Positions 25,647 through 34,009 of a stretch of 34,009 nt of DNA are shown piece after piece (the stretch's first letter is position 1; each line of letters begins with the position of its first letter). The notes beneath the pieces are model-generated. The model had not been told where the DNA came from. It saw only the letters and a program-made list of their open reading frames with translations, and did not search any database. The translations under genes and the position numbers were made by a program. Source of the DNA: JBJFGR01 sp051892875 (lineage in GTDB: Bacteria > Pseudomonadota > Gammaproteobacteria > Enterobacterales > Succinivibrionaceae); contig JBJFGR010000126.1 in assembly GCA_051892875.1 (NCBI GenBank), positions 1 to 34,009 of the forward strand, in the 5' to 3' direction.

Positions 25647-25654
25647 ATCTCAAA

Positions 25655-27841
25655 TTAATCTCCTATTCGTTTAATAAATACAGTTGCCAAAGGTGGTAAG
25701 TTAATTAAAATTGAATGGTATTGACCATGCCAAGAAACATCACTTGCTTGGAATGTTAAACCACCTAAATCGTAATTACTACCCCAATAATATTTACTGT
25801 CTGTATTTAAAATAACTTCATATGTGCCTTTCTTAGGTACGCCTAAACGATATTCCTTATGAGGTGTTGGAGTAAAGTTGCTTACAACTATTACTTCATT
25901 TTCTTGTTTATCATCGCGACGCATTAGGGCAAATACACTATTCTGATAATCACTATGGTCTAACCATAGGAAACCGCCTTTATCATAATCAGCATTATAC
26001 AATGCAGGCTCAGACTTATAAAGTTTATTCAAATCTTGAATCAACTTCTTCTGTCCTTGATGCTTGTCAAATTGTAGTAACCACCACTGTAATTGGCTAT
26101 CATGATTCCATTCAGCTGATTGTGCAAATTCTGTACCCATAAAATTCAGCTTCTTACCAGGGTGAGCATACATATATCCCATAAAGGCACGTAAATTAGC
26201 TGCTTGTTCCCATTCGTTACCAGGCATTTTGTAAAGCATTGATAACTTGCCATGAACAACTTCGTCATGAGAAATTGATAAAATAAAGTTTTCATCATAA
26301 GCATAAATCATTGAGAAAGTCATTTCACTATGATGATACTTACGATAGATAGGATCTTTCTTCATGTATTCAAGTGTGTCATGCATCCATCCCATGTTCC
26401 ACTTAAATCCAAAACCTAAACCACCTGTATAAGTAGGTCTTGAAACGCCAGCAAAAGCAGTGGATTCTTCAGCTATAGTCATTGCATAAGGATACTTTTT
26501 ATAAACTTCTTCGTTAACCCATCTTAATAAACTAATAGCTTCATAATTATGATTACCACCATCAACATTTGGAACCCATTCACCAGCTTTACGTGAGTAA
26601 TCCCAATACAACATTGATGCAACAGCATCTACACGCAAACCATCAATATGGTAATTATCTAACCAAAATAGTGCACTTGCAACTAAAAATTGACGTACTG
26701 TATCTCTACCGAAATCATAAATATATGAATTCCAATCAGGATGCCATCCACGACGAGGATCTTCATATTCATATACAGGTGTACCATCAAAACGTGCTAA
26801 ACCATGTGAGTCTGATGGAAAATGTGCTGGTACCCAGTCTAAAATAACCCCTATATTTTCTTGGTGACATTTATCAACAAAATACTTGAAATCATCAGCT
26901 GAACCAAAACGGCTAGTTGGTGCAAAAAGACCTATTGGTTGATAACCCCATGAACCATCAAATGGATGCTCCATTATTGGAAGTAACTCAATATGAGTAT
27001 ATCCCATTTCCTTTACGTAAGGTATAAGTTCATCAACCATTTCACGATAACTTAAACTTGTACCATCTTCATGTCTCTTCCATGACGCAAAGTGCATTTC
27101 ATAAATAGACATTGGCTGCTTTAATTTATCATTGTACTGGCTCTTTATCCAATCACCATCATTCCACTCATATTTCTTTTGATCATACACAACAGATGCA
27201 AATGATGGATATTGTTCAGCATAAAAACCAACTGGGTCAGCTTTGTGAGGCAAACGATTACCCATTGGATCCTTTAATTCATACTTATATCTTTCACCCT
27301 CAGTTAATTCAGGAACAAATAAAACCCAATGTCCCAATAAACTACGTGCCATTGGATGACGTCGACCATCCCAGAAATTAAAATCACCAATTACACTTAC
27401 ATTACTTGCAGAAGGTGCATACACTGCAAATCTTACACCTTTAATTTTTACGCCTTCAACTTCAATTTCAATTAATTGAGCCCCTAATGTCTTATACAGA
27501 TTTTCAGGTTCTAATCTCATGGTTGACAAACCATAGAAAGCCTGTTCTCTAAACTGATAAGGGTCAATTACCTTTACTATAGAATCTTGATATTTAACTT
27601 GAAAACTATAATAGAATTCTTGGTTTGCTTGTGGAAAGTCCAATTCAAACAAGCCATCTTTATCAACAACAGTCATATCGCCTAAGTGCTTCTTTCCATC
27701 TATAGATTTTACTTCTACAGCAAGAGCACCTGGCAACCAAGCTGTCAACTTAAACCCAGGCTTACCTTCTTCTTTTCTTTGTAAACCTAACACCTCAAAC
27801 GGCTTTGCAAGAGTTGCATTATTTAACACATCGCTAAGCAT
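25655..27841 (-). CDS. glgB: 1,4-alpha-glucan branching enzyme
   Basis: GH13 enzyme that creates alpha-1,6 branches in glycogen. Its length of 728 equals E. coli GlgB, and the catalytic residues fall at the same numbers: Asp405 in GLRVDAV, Glu458 in TIAEEST and Asp526 in SISHDEVVHGK. The N1 and CBM48 modules occupy about 13-110 and 120-225, with FAVYAPSASNVSVIGDFNFW marking CBM48, and MHFASWKR and SWGYQP lead the barrel. GAGGA (complement of 27850-27854) lies 8 bp before the ATG. It is first in the glgB-glgX pair; glgC, glgA and glgP are not in the window. Confidence 0.98.
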   Translation of the reverse strand: MLSDVLNNATLAKPFEVLGLQRKEEGKPGFKLTAWLPGALAVEVKSIDGKKHLGDMTVVDKDGLFELDFPQANQEFYYSFQVKYQDSIVKVIDPYQFREQAFYGLSTMRLEPENLYKTLGAQLIEIEVEGVKIKGVRFAVYAPSASNVSVIGDFNFWDGRRHPMARSLLGHWVLFVPELTEGERYKYELKDPMGNRLPHKADPVGFYAEQYPSFASVVYDQKKYEWNDGDWIKSQYNDKLKQPMSIYEMHFASWKRHEDGTSLSYREMVDELIPYVKEMGYTHIELLPIMEHPFDGSWGYQPIGLFAPTSRFGSADDFKYFVDKCHQENIGVILDWVPAHFPSDSHGLARFDGTPVYEYEDPRRGWHPDWNSYIYDFGRDTVRQFLVASALFWLDNYHIDGLRVDAVASMLYWDYSRKAGEWVPNVDGGNHNYEAISLLRWVNEEVYKKYPYAMTIAEESTAFAGVSRPTYTGGLGFGFKWNMGWMHDTLEYMKKDPIYRKYHHSEMTFSMIYAYDENFILSISHDEVVHGKLSMLYKMPGNEWEQAANLRAFMGYMYAHPGKKLNFMGTEFAQSAEWNHDSQLQWWLLQFDKHQGQKKLIQDLNKLYKSEPALYNADYDKGGFLWLDHSDYQNSVFALMRRDDKQENEVIVVSNFTPTPHKEYRLGVPKKGTYEVILNTDSKYYWGSNYDLGGLTFQASDVSWHGQYHSILINLPPLATVFIKRIGD

Positions 27842-28075
27842 TCAAAAATTCCTCACTTATTAACCATAATAGCCATGATATTTTTATCATTATTTATATT
27901 TTGTTCAAAATCCTATCTATAATTAATTATAAATAACACTATTATTCATAATATCATGAAATAATTCATTAATATTACTTGTTATTGTATGCATTTATTT
28001 TTTTTATAACAAACAAAAAGCATAACAAATTGTTAAAAATAGAGAACCATATCTTATTTTTTTATTTTAAAATAA
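27842..28075. other. Upstream region of glgBX with two short dyads
   Basis: No gene is seen. ATGATA/TATCAT with a 4-nt centre (27875-27890) and TTCAT/ATGAA with a 6-nt centre (27945-27960) are dyads that could bind a regulator of glgBX. No convincing two-hexamer promoter was resolved in this very AT-rich stretch. Confidence 0.35.
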
Positions 28076-28118
28076 AAAAACTCTGCAAAATTATTGTTTC
28101 CCAATATGCAGAGTTTTT
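28076..28118 (-). terminator. malQ terminator
   Basis: AAAAACTCTGCA (28076-28087) pairs perfectly with TGCAGAGTTTTT (28107-28118) across a 19-nt loop, and the flanking A-run (28074-28080) gives a T-tract on the minus strand. It lies 23 bp after malQ and separates it from glgBX. Confidence 0.85.
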
Positions 28119-28141
28119 AATAAATCAAATACTAAATAATA

Positions 28142-30331
28142 TTACTTAGAACTTACTTCTTCACGAGCAAGAGTCATTTTTCTTAATAATTCGATAATAT
28201 CTTTATCATTAAAAATATCATCTATATTCTTTGACAACTTACGTCTCCAATTTGGATATTCAGAAGAAGTTCCAGGAACATTAACAGGCTTATCCATTCC
28301 TAACCAATCTTCTATCTGAGTACTAAATAACGCACAACTTCCCTTACACATATGAATCTGCATACCTTCACTTAATTCCTTTGTGATTGGGCAGTTTCTT
28401 CCATCATATGGAACATTATCTGGGATTACTTTGTGCCAATGCAAACTATCTAAAATACGAGATTGATCAGCATAACGCGCATCTCCGATATTTTTTACAT
28501 TCTCATCAGTATATAACCCCAAACTCTTACCTAGTTCTAAATCAGAGTGATTCCACCAACCTACGATTGTCGGCATATCATGTGTTGATAAAGCACTCAT
28601 AGCTTGCTCAACATAATCTTTTGGAGATATAAAACCGCCATCCTGAGCTTTTTCCCAGAAGAAAATCTTATACGAATGAATACCTGCATCCTTTAAGATA
28701 CTCTTCATTTCATCAGGTACAGTACCTAAATCCTCACCAATAATCAAACATTCATTTCGATGAGATTCTAGAGCTAAAATACCGACTAAATCATGCACTC
28801 TATAGTAAACATACACACCATTCTTTGCAGAAGCCTCAGGCGGAACCCACCATAAACGTAGTAAAGACATTGCATGGTCAATTCTCAAAGAACCACAATG
28901 TTGCATATTAGATCTAAATAATTCAACAATCGGTTGATATTTATATTCTACTAATTTTCTAGGTGACATCGGAGGTAAACCCCAATTCTGTCCTAATGGA
29001 CCTAACGGATCTGGTGGAGCACCAACTGATGCTTTGGTACAATAAACATCACCATTGGCCCATATTTCTTCAGAACCACTGCTTACACCAACAGCTAAAT
29101 CACGATAAATACCTACAGTCATACCACGTTTCTTAGCTTCTTGATGAGCTAACTCTAACTGCTCATCTGCCAAGAACTGCAAGTACATAAAGAAATTTAT
29201 TTCTTCTTCATGAGATTCTTGCCAAATCTTTACAAAAGGAAGATTGTATTTTCTATACATTGGATCCCATACAGGCCATCCCCATGCATTCTTTCCTTCT
29301 AAATAGAAAGAATTCATCATAGCATCATATGTAGCCATCTGTAATAGAGATTCGCCACCTTCAGTCACGAACTTCTTATAAGCCTTACCTCTATTTGAGC
29401 GACCATCCTTTATTGTTGATGAATCATATAATCTCTTTAAAATAGGTAACTTTAAATCCATTACAGCTTTGTAATCCACGTATTCTAAATTACGCAAATC
29501 TGCTAATTTCTTCTGGAATGTTCTTGTGTTTACATCTGCTCTAATATCTCTACTTTCACGATATTCATAAGTATCTTCTACGTTGATATAAATAACATTT
29601 AACCAACGACGAGATGACGGACTATATGGACTTGCAGAATCTGGATTTGAAGGATAAGCTGCATGAATTGGGTTAATACCAACAAAACCAGCCCCATTTT
29701 CAGACAACTTAATAATCAAAGCTCTTAAATCTGAAAAATCACCAACACCCCAGTTATTTGAACTACGTAGAGTATACAACTGAACACTAGGTCCCCATAC
29801 CTTCTTACCGTCGCGAATAGCTTGAGGCTTGTAACAAGAAACAGGAGTAACAATTAATCTTATGTCTGATAAAGTGCGTTCAACAGTTGAAAATTGAATA
29901 TCGTGATAACCTAATGGGAAACGATTCTCTATATTTGTCTTATACTCAATGTATTCTTTTCCATTAACATTGCGTGAATTTAATCTAGTAGCTAAATCTA
30001 ATTTGAATTCGCCCTTAGTTTCAGAACCATCTTCTAGTTTTACAGTGTATGAAATTACATTGTTAGCTTCATTCTCTGTAACCCTTAGAGTAATTTCAAT
30101 ATTCTTATTTTCATTGATTACATAAACAGGCTCAGCACCTGATGTAAACAATAAATCCTGTTCTTCATTAAACTTAGCAGCTAAACTAACTTCGTCATCA
30201 ACTTTATAACCTAAGGCTTTTAAACATTCAATTTTATGTTCTCTAGCTATAGTAACATGCTGACCAGCTGCATCTATATAGTCATTTGCTATACCGCAAA
30301 CTGAAGCAATTTGCTCAATTATATCAGACAT
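28142..30331 (-). CDS. malQ: 4-alpha-glucanotransferase (amylomaltase)
   Basis: GH77 enzyme that moves alpha-1,4-glucan segments between maltodextrins and releases glucose, working with glycogen or starch breakdown. It has 729 residues (E. coli 694). After an N-terminal region of about 165 residues, the catalytic part shows GPSVQLYTLRS (180-190), SPYSPSSRRWLN (234-245), YRDLAVGV (409-416), GAPPDPLGPLGQNWG (437-451), the nucleophile Asp485 in LRIDHAM, Glu533 in IGEDLGTVP and Asp585 in STHDMPT. AGGA (complement of 30339-30342) is 7 bp before the ATG. It is a separate unit from glgBX because a strong terminator follows, and it diverges from gapA. No MalT-type box was identified. Confidence 0.97.
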   Translation of the reverse strand: MSDIIEQIASVCGIANDYIDAAGQHVTIAREHKIECLKALGYKVDDEVSLAAKFNEEQDLLFTSGAEPVYVINENKNIEITLRVTENEANNVISYTVKLEDGSETKGEFKLDLATRLNSRNVNGKEYIEYKTNIENRFPLGYHDIQFSTVERTLSDIRLIVTPVSCYKPQAIRDGKKVWGPSVQLYTLRSSNNWGVGDFSDLRALIIKLSENGAGFVGINPIHAAYPSNPDSASPYSPSSRRWLNVIYINVEDTYEYRESRDIRADVNTRTFQKKLADLRNLEYVDYKAVMDLKLPILKRLYDSSTIKDGRSNRGKAYKKFVTEGGESLLQMATYDAMMNSFYLEGKNAWGWPVWDPMYRKYNLPFVKIWQESHEEEINFFMYLQFLADEQLELAHQEAKKRGMTVGIYRDLAVGVSSGSEEIWANGDVYCTKASVGAPPDPLGPLGQNWGLPPMSPRKLVEYKYQPIVELFRSNMQHCGSLRIDHAMSLLRLWWVPPEASAKNGVYVYYRVHDLVGILALESHRNECLIIGEDLGTVPDEMKSILKDAGIHSYKIFFWEKAQDGGFISPKDYVEQAMSALSTHDMPTIVGWWNHSDLELGKSLGLYTDENVKNIGDARYADQSRILDSLHWHKVIPDNVPYDGRNCPITKELSEGMQIHMCKGSCALFSTQIEDWLGMDKPVNVPGTSSEYPNWRRKLSKNIDDIFNDKDIIELLRKMTLAREEVSSK

Positions 30332-30369
30332 ATAAGTTTCCTATTAACATCTTCATTAAAATTTCTATT

Positions 30370-30378
30370 TTTATAGCA
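30370..30378 (-). promoter_or_regulatory. Extended -10 promoter for malQ
   Basis: On the minus strand TGCTATAAA forms an extended -10 element about 39 bp upstream of the malQ ATG, with no good -35. Confidence 0.5.
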
Positions 30379-30555
30379 TATATTTTAACAGATTTTATAA
30401 ATATATCACTAAATACTTTAAATATTTTTAACAAAAACGTTTTATTTTATAATTTAAAAAAATAATTGAAACAAAGCTCAAACTTTTTCTTCAGTAATTC
30501 AAAATGTAGTTTTTGTAAAATTTTAGAAAAAAAAGAACATACTAAAATTACAAAC

Positions 30556-30584
30556 TTGTTTAAAAATCATAATTAGATTATAAT
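30556..30584 (+). promoter_or_regulatory. gapA distal promoter (P1)
   Basis: TTGTTT (30556-30561), a 17 bp spacer beginning AAAAATCATAA, and a perfect TATAAT (30579-30584). The predicted start near 30591 would give a leader of about 150 nt. Confidence 0.6.
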
Positions 30585-30640
30585 TTGAACATCTTTAGGG
30601 ACGAATATAACCAAAACGTCATTAGAGGATTAGTAGTTTT

Positions 30641-30681
30641 TTATGATTTTTTAAACAAAATTTGTTGACTAAAAATCATAA
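30641..30681. repeat. 11-bp inverted repeat overlapping gapA P2
   Basis: TTATGATTTTT (30641-30651) and AAAAATCATAA (30671-30681) are perfect inverted copies 19 bp apart. A smaller dyad, AACAAA/TTTGTT, sits in the loop. A third, direct copy of the 11-mer is at 30562-30572 in P1. In RNA from P1 this would form a leader hairpin; as DNA it could be an operator around P2. Confidence 0.6.
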
Positions 30682-30692
30682 AAGAATAAAAT
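30665..30692 (+). promoter_or_regulatory. gapA proximal promoter (P2)
   Basis: TTGACT (30665-30670), a 16 bp spacer beginning AAAAATCATAA, and TAAAAT (30687-30692), ending 50 bp before the gapA ATG. The layout copies that of P1. Confidence 0.6.
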
Positions 30693-30742
30693 TAACAAAG
30701 GTTTAATTTTAAAGTTACAAACTAGATATTAGGAAAAGTAAA

Positions 30743-31759
30743 ATGACAATTAAAGTTGGTATTAATGGTTTCGGTCGTATCGGCCGTTTCGTATTCCGTG
30801 CTGCAGTTGAAAACCGTGACGATATCGAAATCGTAGGTATTAATGACTTGTGCCCAGTAGACTACTTAGCATATATGTTAAAGTACGATACAATGCATGG
30901 TCAGTTCAACGGCACAATTGAAGCAGACGTAGAAAACTCACAGTTAATCGTTAACGGTAAGAAGATTCGCGTAACTGCATGCAAGAACCCTGCTGAATTA
31001 GCTTGGGGCGATGTTGGTGCTGAATACGTAGTTGAATCAACTGGTTTATTCTTAACTAAGGAAAAGGCTCAAGCTCATATCGATGCTGGTGCTAAGTACG
31101 TAGTTATGTCAGCTCCATCAAAGGACGACACTCCAATGTTCGTATGTGGCGTTAACTTTGACAAATATGAAAAGGGTACTCAATTCGTTTCTAACGCTTC
31201 TTGTACAACAAACTGTTTAGCACCAATTGCTAAAGTTTTAAACGACAATTGGGGTATCAAGGACGGTTTAATGACTACAGTTCACTCTACTACTGCAACT
31301 CAAAAGACTGTAGATGGTCCATCATTAAAGGACTGGAGAGGTGGTCGTGCTGCTGCTGGTAATATCATCCCTTCATCTACTGGTGCTGCTAAGGCTGTAG
31401 GTAAGGTTATCCCTGAATTAAACGGTAAGTTAACTGGTATGTCAATGCGTGTTCCTACTCTTGACGTTTCTGTAGTTGACTTAACTGTAAACTTAGAAAA
31501 GCCTGCTAAGTACGAAGATATTTGTGCTGCTATGAAGGCTGCTTCTGAAGGTTCATTAAAGGGCGTTTTAGGTTACACTGAAGATGCAGTTGTTTCTTCT
31601 GACTTCTTAGGTAACACAAACACTTCTATTTTCGATGCTAAGGCTGGTATTCCTTTAACAGATACTTTCGTTAAGGTTGTTTCTTGGTACGATAACGAAA
31701 TCGGTTACTCTAACAAGGTTCTTGAATTAATCGCTCACATGAAGAAGGTTAACGGTTAA
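30743..31759 (+). CDS. gapA: Glyceraldehyde-3-phosphate dehydrogenase
   Basis: NAD-dependent glycolytic enzyme of 338 residues. GINGFGRIGR (6-15) is the nucleotide-binding loop, Asp35 in INDL favours NAD, and Cys154 in SNASCTTNC with His181 form the catalytic pair. Codon choice is unlike the rest of the window: nearly all Lys codons are AAG (AAA only at residues 4, 141 and 164), Gly is mostly GGT and Leu almost only TTA, the pattern of a very highly expressed gene in this genome. AGGA at 30731-30734 lies 8 bp before the ATG. It is monocistronic with two promoters and a strong terminator. No pgk or other glycolytic gene is adjacent. Confidence 0.98.
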   Translation: MTIKVGINGFGRIGRFVFRAAVENRDDIEIVGINDLCPVDYLAYMLKYDTMHGQFNGTIEADVENSQLIVNGKKIRVTACKNPAELAWGDVGAEYVVESTGLFLTKEKAQAHIDAGAKYVVMSAPSKDDTPMFVCGVNFDKYEKGTQFVSNASCTTNCLAPIAKVLNDNWGIKDGLMTTVHSTTATQKTVDGPSLKDWRGGRAAAGNIIPSSTGAAKAVGKVIPELNGKLTGMSMRVPTLDVSVVDLTVNLEKPAKYEDICAAMKAASEGSLKGVLGYTEDAVVSSDFLGNTNTSIFDAKAGIPLTDTFVKVVSWYDNEIGYSNKVLELIAHMKKVNG

Positions 31760-31791
31760 TTTAATCTTTAGAATCTATTAAGATTAACATC

Positions 31792-31818
31792 AAAAAGCCT
31801 AGCATTGCTAGGCTTTTT
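31792..31818 (+). terminator. gapA terminator
   Basis: AAAAAGCCTAGC (31792-31803) pairs perfectly with GCTAGGCTTTTT (31807-31818) around a 3-nt loop, 32 bp after the gapA stop. It is the tightest terminator in the window. Confidence 0.92.
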
Positions 31819-32181
31819 TAGTTAAAACAAACCATTATTATTAAATTTTTTTTATAAGTCAAAGATAAAAAATCCATCAAGAGGAATTTTAAAAAAAAAT
31901 TAGTTATATTTTAGTATATAACCGATACGATAATTTTTTTATATATTAATAATTCTTTGATTTTAGTTCTTTTTATACCTACAACTTTTCTAATACCTAT
32001 TCACATCCTTAGAAAAATATTTATGGCTTGTTTTATAATTCTATGGTGCTTCTTCAAATTCCTAACAAACTACAACCATATGATTCATTTAAATCCCAAG
32101 GTTTTAAACTAAGATACATTTTACCCAAAAATAGCATTTTCATTTTGCTCTATTAAGACTTTTTCATCACTCAACATACAA
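31819..32181. other. Non-coding gap between two terminators
   Basis: About 360 bp lie between the gapA and htpX terminators with no convincing gene. A minus-strand frame from about 32063 down to a stop at 31911-31913 reads through one internal stop and is basic (Lys, Arg and Ile-rich), which could be a decayed gene or chance. No family was recognised. Confidence 0.35.
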
Positions 32182-32206
32182 AAAAATCGCCAGTGAGGCG
32201 ATTTTT
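32182..32206. terminator. htpX terminator
   Basis: AAAAATCGCC (32182-32191) pairs with GGCGATTTTT (32197-32206) across a 5-nt loop. A- and T-runs on both sides make it potentially bidirectional. It is 39 bp after the htpX stop. Confidence 0.9.
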
Positions 32207-32245
32207 AAGAATATTTAAACTAAGTTTAAATCTACTATATCTATA

Positions 32246-33121
32246 TTATAATTTTTTTAAAGCTTTTATTCTATCTTCTAAAGGTGGATGTGTTGCAAAT
32301 AAAGAATTTATTGAAAAACTATTAACGCATAGAGCTTGAACACCTTCTGGTTTTTCCTCTTCTACATTTTTCATATTGCCCAATCTTTCTAGAGCCTTAA
32401 TCATAGACCTGGCACCTAAAACTTTAGCAGAACCAGCGTCAGCCCTATATTCTCTCCATCTTGAAAATGCACATACTGCGATATTAGCTAAAAATCCTAA
32501 AATCATTTGCAAAACATGAACTATTAAATAATAGCTAAAACCATTATTACTTTCTCTATTATTACCTCTTAATGCCCCTAATATAATCTGTGCCAATATA
32601 TACGATATAAATGTAATAAATGTATTTAATATACCTTGTAATAAACACATTGTAACCATATCACCATTTGCAACATGCGACATTTCATGTCCTAAAACCG
32701 CTTCAATTTCATCTTGTTCCATTTTATCTAATAAAGCTGTACTTACAGCAACTAAAGCGTTATTCTTATTCCATCCTGTAGCAAAAGCATTCATATCAGG
32801 AGATTGATATATTCCAACTTCGGGCATTTTTACCCCTTTTGCACGAGCTAAGCCTGAAATAGTTTCTAATAACCATTTTTCTGCTTGATTAGATGGATTT
32901 GTGATCACATGCACCCCCATACTTCTCTTAACCATTGTCTTTGACAAAAACAAACTTATCAATGAACCAGACATACCAATGATTAATGAAAAGAAGAATA
33001 GTGCTCCATAACTTCCACCACTAATATTTATTCCCAAAATATTCATTACTATAACTGCAATAACATTAACCACTAAAAGTATGCCAGCCATAGTTAATGC
33101 ATAAAAAATAATTCTTATCAT
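32246..33121 (-). CDS. htpX: Inner-membrane zinc metalloprotease HtpX
   Basis: M48 family protease that works with FtsH in quality control of inner-membrane proteins. It has 291 residues (E. coli 293). Two N-terminal membrane segments (about 5-28 and 38-60) precede the zinc motif HEMSH (145-149, catalytic Glu146). The third ligand is in WREYRADAG (Glu224), and two further hydrophobic stretches lie at about 155-182 and 198-220. The ending THPPLEDRIKALKKL is typical. AGGA (complement of 33132-33135) lies 10 bp before the ATG. It starts 40 bp after bioD on the same strand and is probably co-transcribed with it, although the functions are unrelated. No heat-shock or CpxR-type promoter was recognised. 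Confidence 0.96.
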   Translation of the reverse strand: MIRIIFYALTMAGILLVVNVIAVIVMNILGINISGGSYGALFFFSLIIGMSGSLISLFLSKTMVKRSMGVHVITNPSNQAEKWLLETISGLARAKGVKMPEVGIYQSPDMNAFATGWNKNNALVAVSTALLDKMEQDEIEAVLGHEMSHVANGDMVTMCLLQGILNTFITFISYILAQIILGALRGNNRESNNGFSYYLIVHVLQMILGFLANIAVCAFSRWREYRADAGSAKVLGARSMIKALERLGNMKNVEEEKPEGVQALCVNSFSINSLFATHPPLEDRIKALKKL

Positions 33122-33161
33122 AAAACAATTTTCCTTTTTAGATAATTAATAAATGCAATTG

Positions 33162-33821
33162 TTATAAATCAACTTCTATATCAATATCCCTATAATCTCC
33201 ACTTTCAATATATGGTATTTCACAAATAAATTTACAAGGCATAACTTGCTTTAAAGTATCTAAATTTTCCTCTTGATATAGCATAGACTCGGCACTTAAT
33301 TGTTTAGCTATAAAGCCTTCTAGTTTGTATCCCTTTGATAATATCGATTCAGCAGTTAATAGAGCATGATTTAAACACCCTAGTTTCATACCTACAACGA
33401 TTATAATACCTATATCCTTTAAATCTTCCCAATCAGCAAGAGTTTGCTTTTCATTTATTGGTAGCAACCAACCACCTGCACCTTCTATTATTATATAGTC
33501 AGGTTTCTCTGCTTTTAGTTCAGTTAATTTTTGAGATAATTTAATTAAATTTATAGGATTATTATTTTTTTTTGCTGCAATATGGGGGGCTATAGGCTCT
33601 AAATATGAATATGTTGTAATATCAAATGGTTCTCTTTGAAGATTACAAGCTTTTATATGACCATCCAAATCAGCATTATGGCCATTTGTAAAACCTGCAA
33701 CAATGGGTTTATATGGAATAACTTTAAAACCTTTTTTAACTAATTGATTTTCTAATACATTGGCAGAAAAAGTCTTTCCCACATCAGTATCTGTTCCAGT
33801 TATAAAAAACACCTTTGACAT
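33162..33821 (-). CDS. bioD: Dethiobiotin synthetase
   Basis: ATP-dependent ring closure of 7,8-diaminopelargonic acid with CO2 to dethiobiotin, the step before biotin synthase. It has 219 residues (E. coli BioD 225). The P-loop GTDTDVGKT is at 9-17, the substrate-binding lysine is in YKPIVAG (Lys38), and the conserved EGAGGWLLPI is at 113-122. The ribosome binding site is weak (GAGAG well upstream). No other biotin gene is in the window, so it is either detached from bioABFC or adjacent to them beyond the right edge; however, a terminator at 33901-33960 closes off whatever lies upstream. It appears to lead a bioD-htpX transcript. Confidence 0.95.
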   Translation of the reverse strand: MSKVFFITGTDTDVGKTFSANVLENQLVKKGFKVIPYKPIVAGFTNGHNADLDGHIKACNLQREPFDITTYSYLEPIAPHIAAKKNNNPINLIKLSQKLTELKAEKPDYIIIEGAGGWLLPINEKQTLADWEDLKDIGIIIVVGMKLGCLNHALLTAESILSKGYKLEGFIAKQLSAESMLYQEENLDTLKQVMPCKFICEIPYIESGDYRDIDIEVDL

Positions 33822-33845
33822 AATTAAGAATTTCTCTCATAAATC

Positions 33846-33865
33846 GTATAATATCCGTATTATAC
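33846..33865. promoter_or_regulatory. 8+8 bp dyad at the bioD promoter
   Basis: GTATAATA (33846-33853) and TATTATAC (33858-33865) are perfect inverted copies around TCCG, 25 bp upstream of the bioD ATG. Each arm contains a TATAAT hexamer, one per strand, so the site overlaps the probable bioD -10. It does not resemble the E. coli BirA operator (TTGT-AACC/GGTT-ACAA). Confidence 0.5.
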
Positions 33866-33900
33866 AACTTCAATGATCTTTAGTACTAGATTTATTAATT

Positions 33901-33960
33901 AAAAAAAACTACCCTTTATTTGAATTGAGTAGGTTTTCAAGGATTACATATAAAAGGGTA
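33901..33960 (-). terminator. Terminator of a minus-strand gene beyond the right edge
   Basis: TACCCTTT (33910-33917) pairs with AAAGGGTA (33953-33960) across a 35-nt loop. On the minus strand the stem is followed by a T-run of eight (complement of 33901-33908). It would end transcription arriving from right of the window, before bioD. Nothing else was seen up to 34009. Confidence 0.6.
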
Positions 33961-34009
33961 AATAACAGTTTTATTAAATATATAAATAGTTTATAATATC
34001 TAAAATATT

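Noticed and set aside
30591..30742. Riboswitch in the gapA leader
   Set aside because: Only short AT-rich stems were found; no conserved riboswitch core or ligand-binding motif was recognisable.

Overview
The window is an AT-rich stretch of ordinary bacterial chromosome carrying mostly housekeeping genes. The combination of RdgC, YbeD, TrhP (YegQ), SanA, a 67K-type SppA, DusC, guaBA and an E. coli-length ProB/GlgB points to a gammaproteobacterium. The starch/glycogen genes and the low GC content would suit a gut or rumen lineage such as Succinivibrionaceae, but that placement is inference from gene content, not shown by the sequence. No rRNA, tRNA, CRISPR array, intact insertion sequence or phage gene was recognised.

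Layout from left to right. The left edge (1-2.3 kb) holds the tail of an unrecognised gene, a WbaP-type sugar-phosphate transferase that starts surface polysaccharide assembly, and a small DUF486 membrane protein. Next are divergent dusC and a MYG1-family gene, then a dacA-ybeD-sanA cell-envelope cluster that meets proA head-on across a bidirectional terminator. The minus strand from 7.2 to 13.6 kb carries gyrA, serC and proB-proA, each unit closed by its own hairpin terminator. From 14.0 kb on the plus strand, rdgC is followed by trhP and a YfhL-type ferredoxin in one apparent transcript.

From 16.7 to 21.1 kb the minus strand has a VanY-like DD-peptidase and the guaB-guaA purine operon, the latter with a terminator-like hairpin between its two genes. 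sppA diverges from guaB. The short region between them holds a perfect CRP-type box placed at -61.5 from a predicted sppA start. From 23.3 to 30.3 kb is a minus-strand alpha-glucan block: malQ (own terminator), then glgB-glgX 8 bp apart. gapA follows on the plus strand behind two promoters that share an 11-base motif, and its codon choice is strongly biased. The right end holds bioD and htpX on the minus strand.

No new multi-gene system was found. The points most worth a second look are regulatory or structural: the CRP box at sppA/guaB, the repeated promoter module at gapA, the guaB-guaA hairpin, a 46-residue acidic insertion in the GyrA C-terminal domain, the trhP-ferredoxin pairing, and dyads of unknown purpose upstream of bioD and downstream of guaA.
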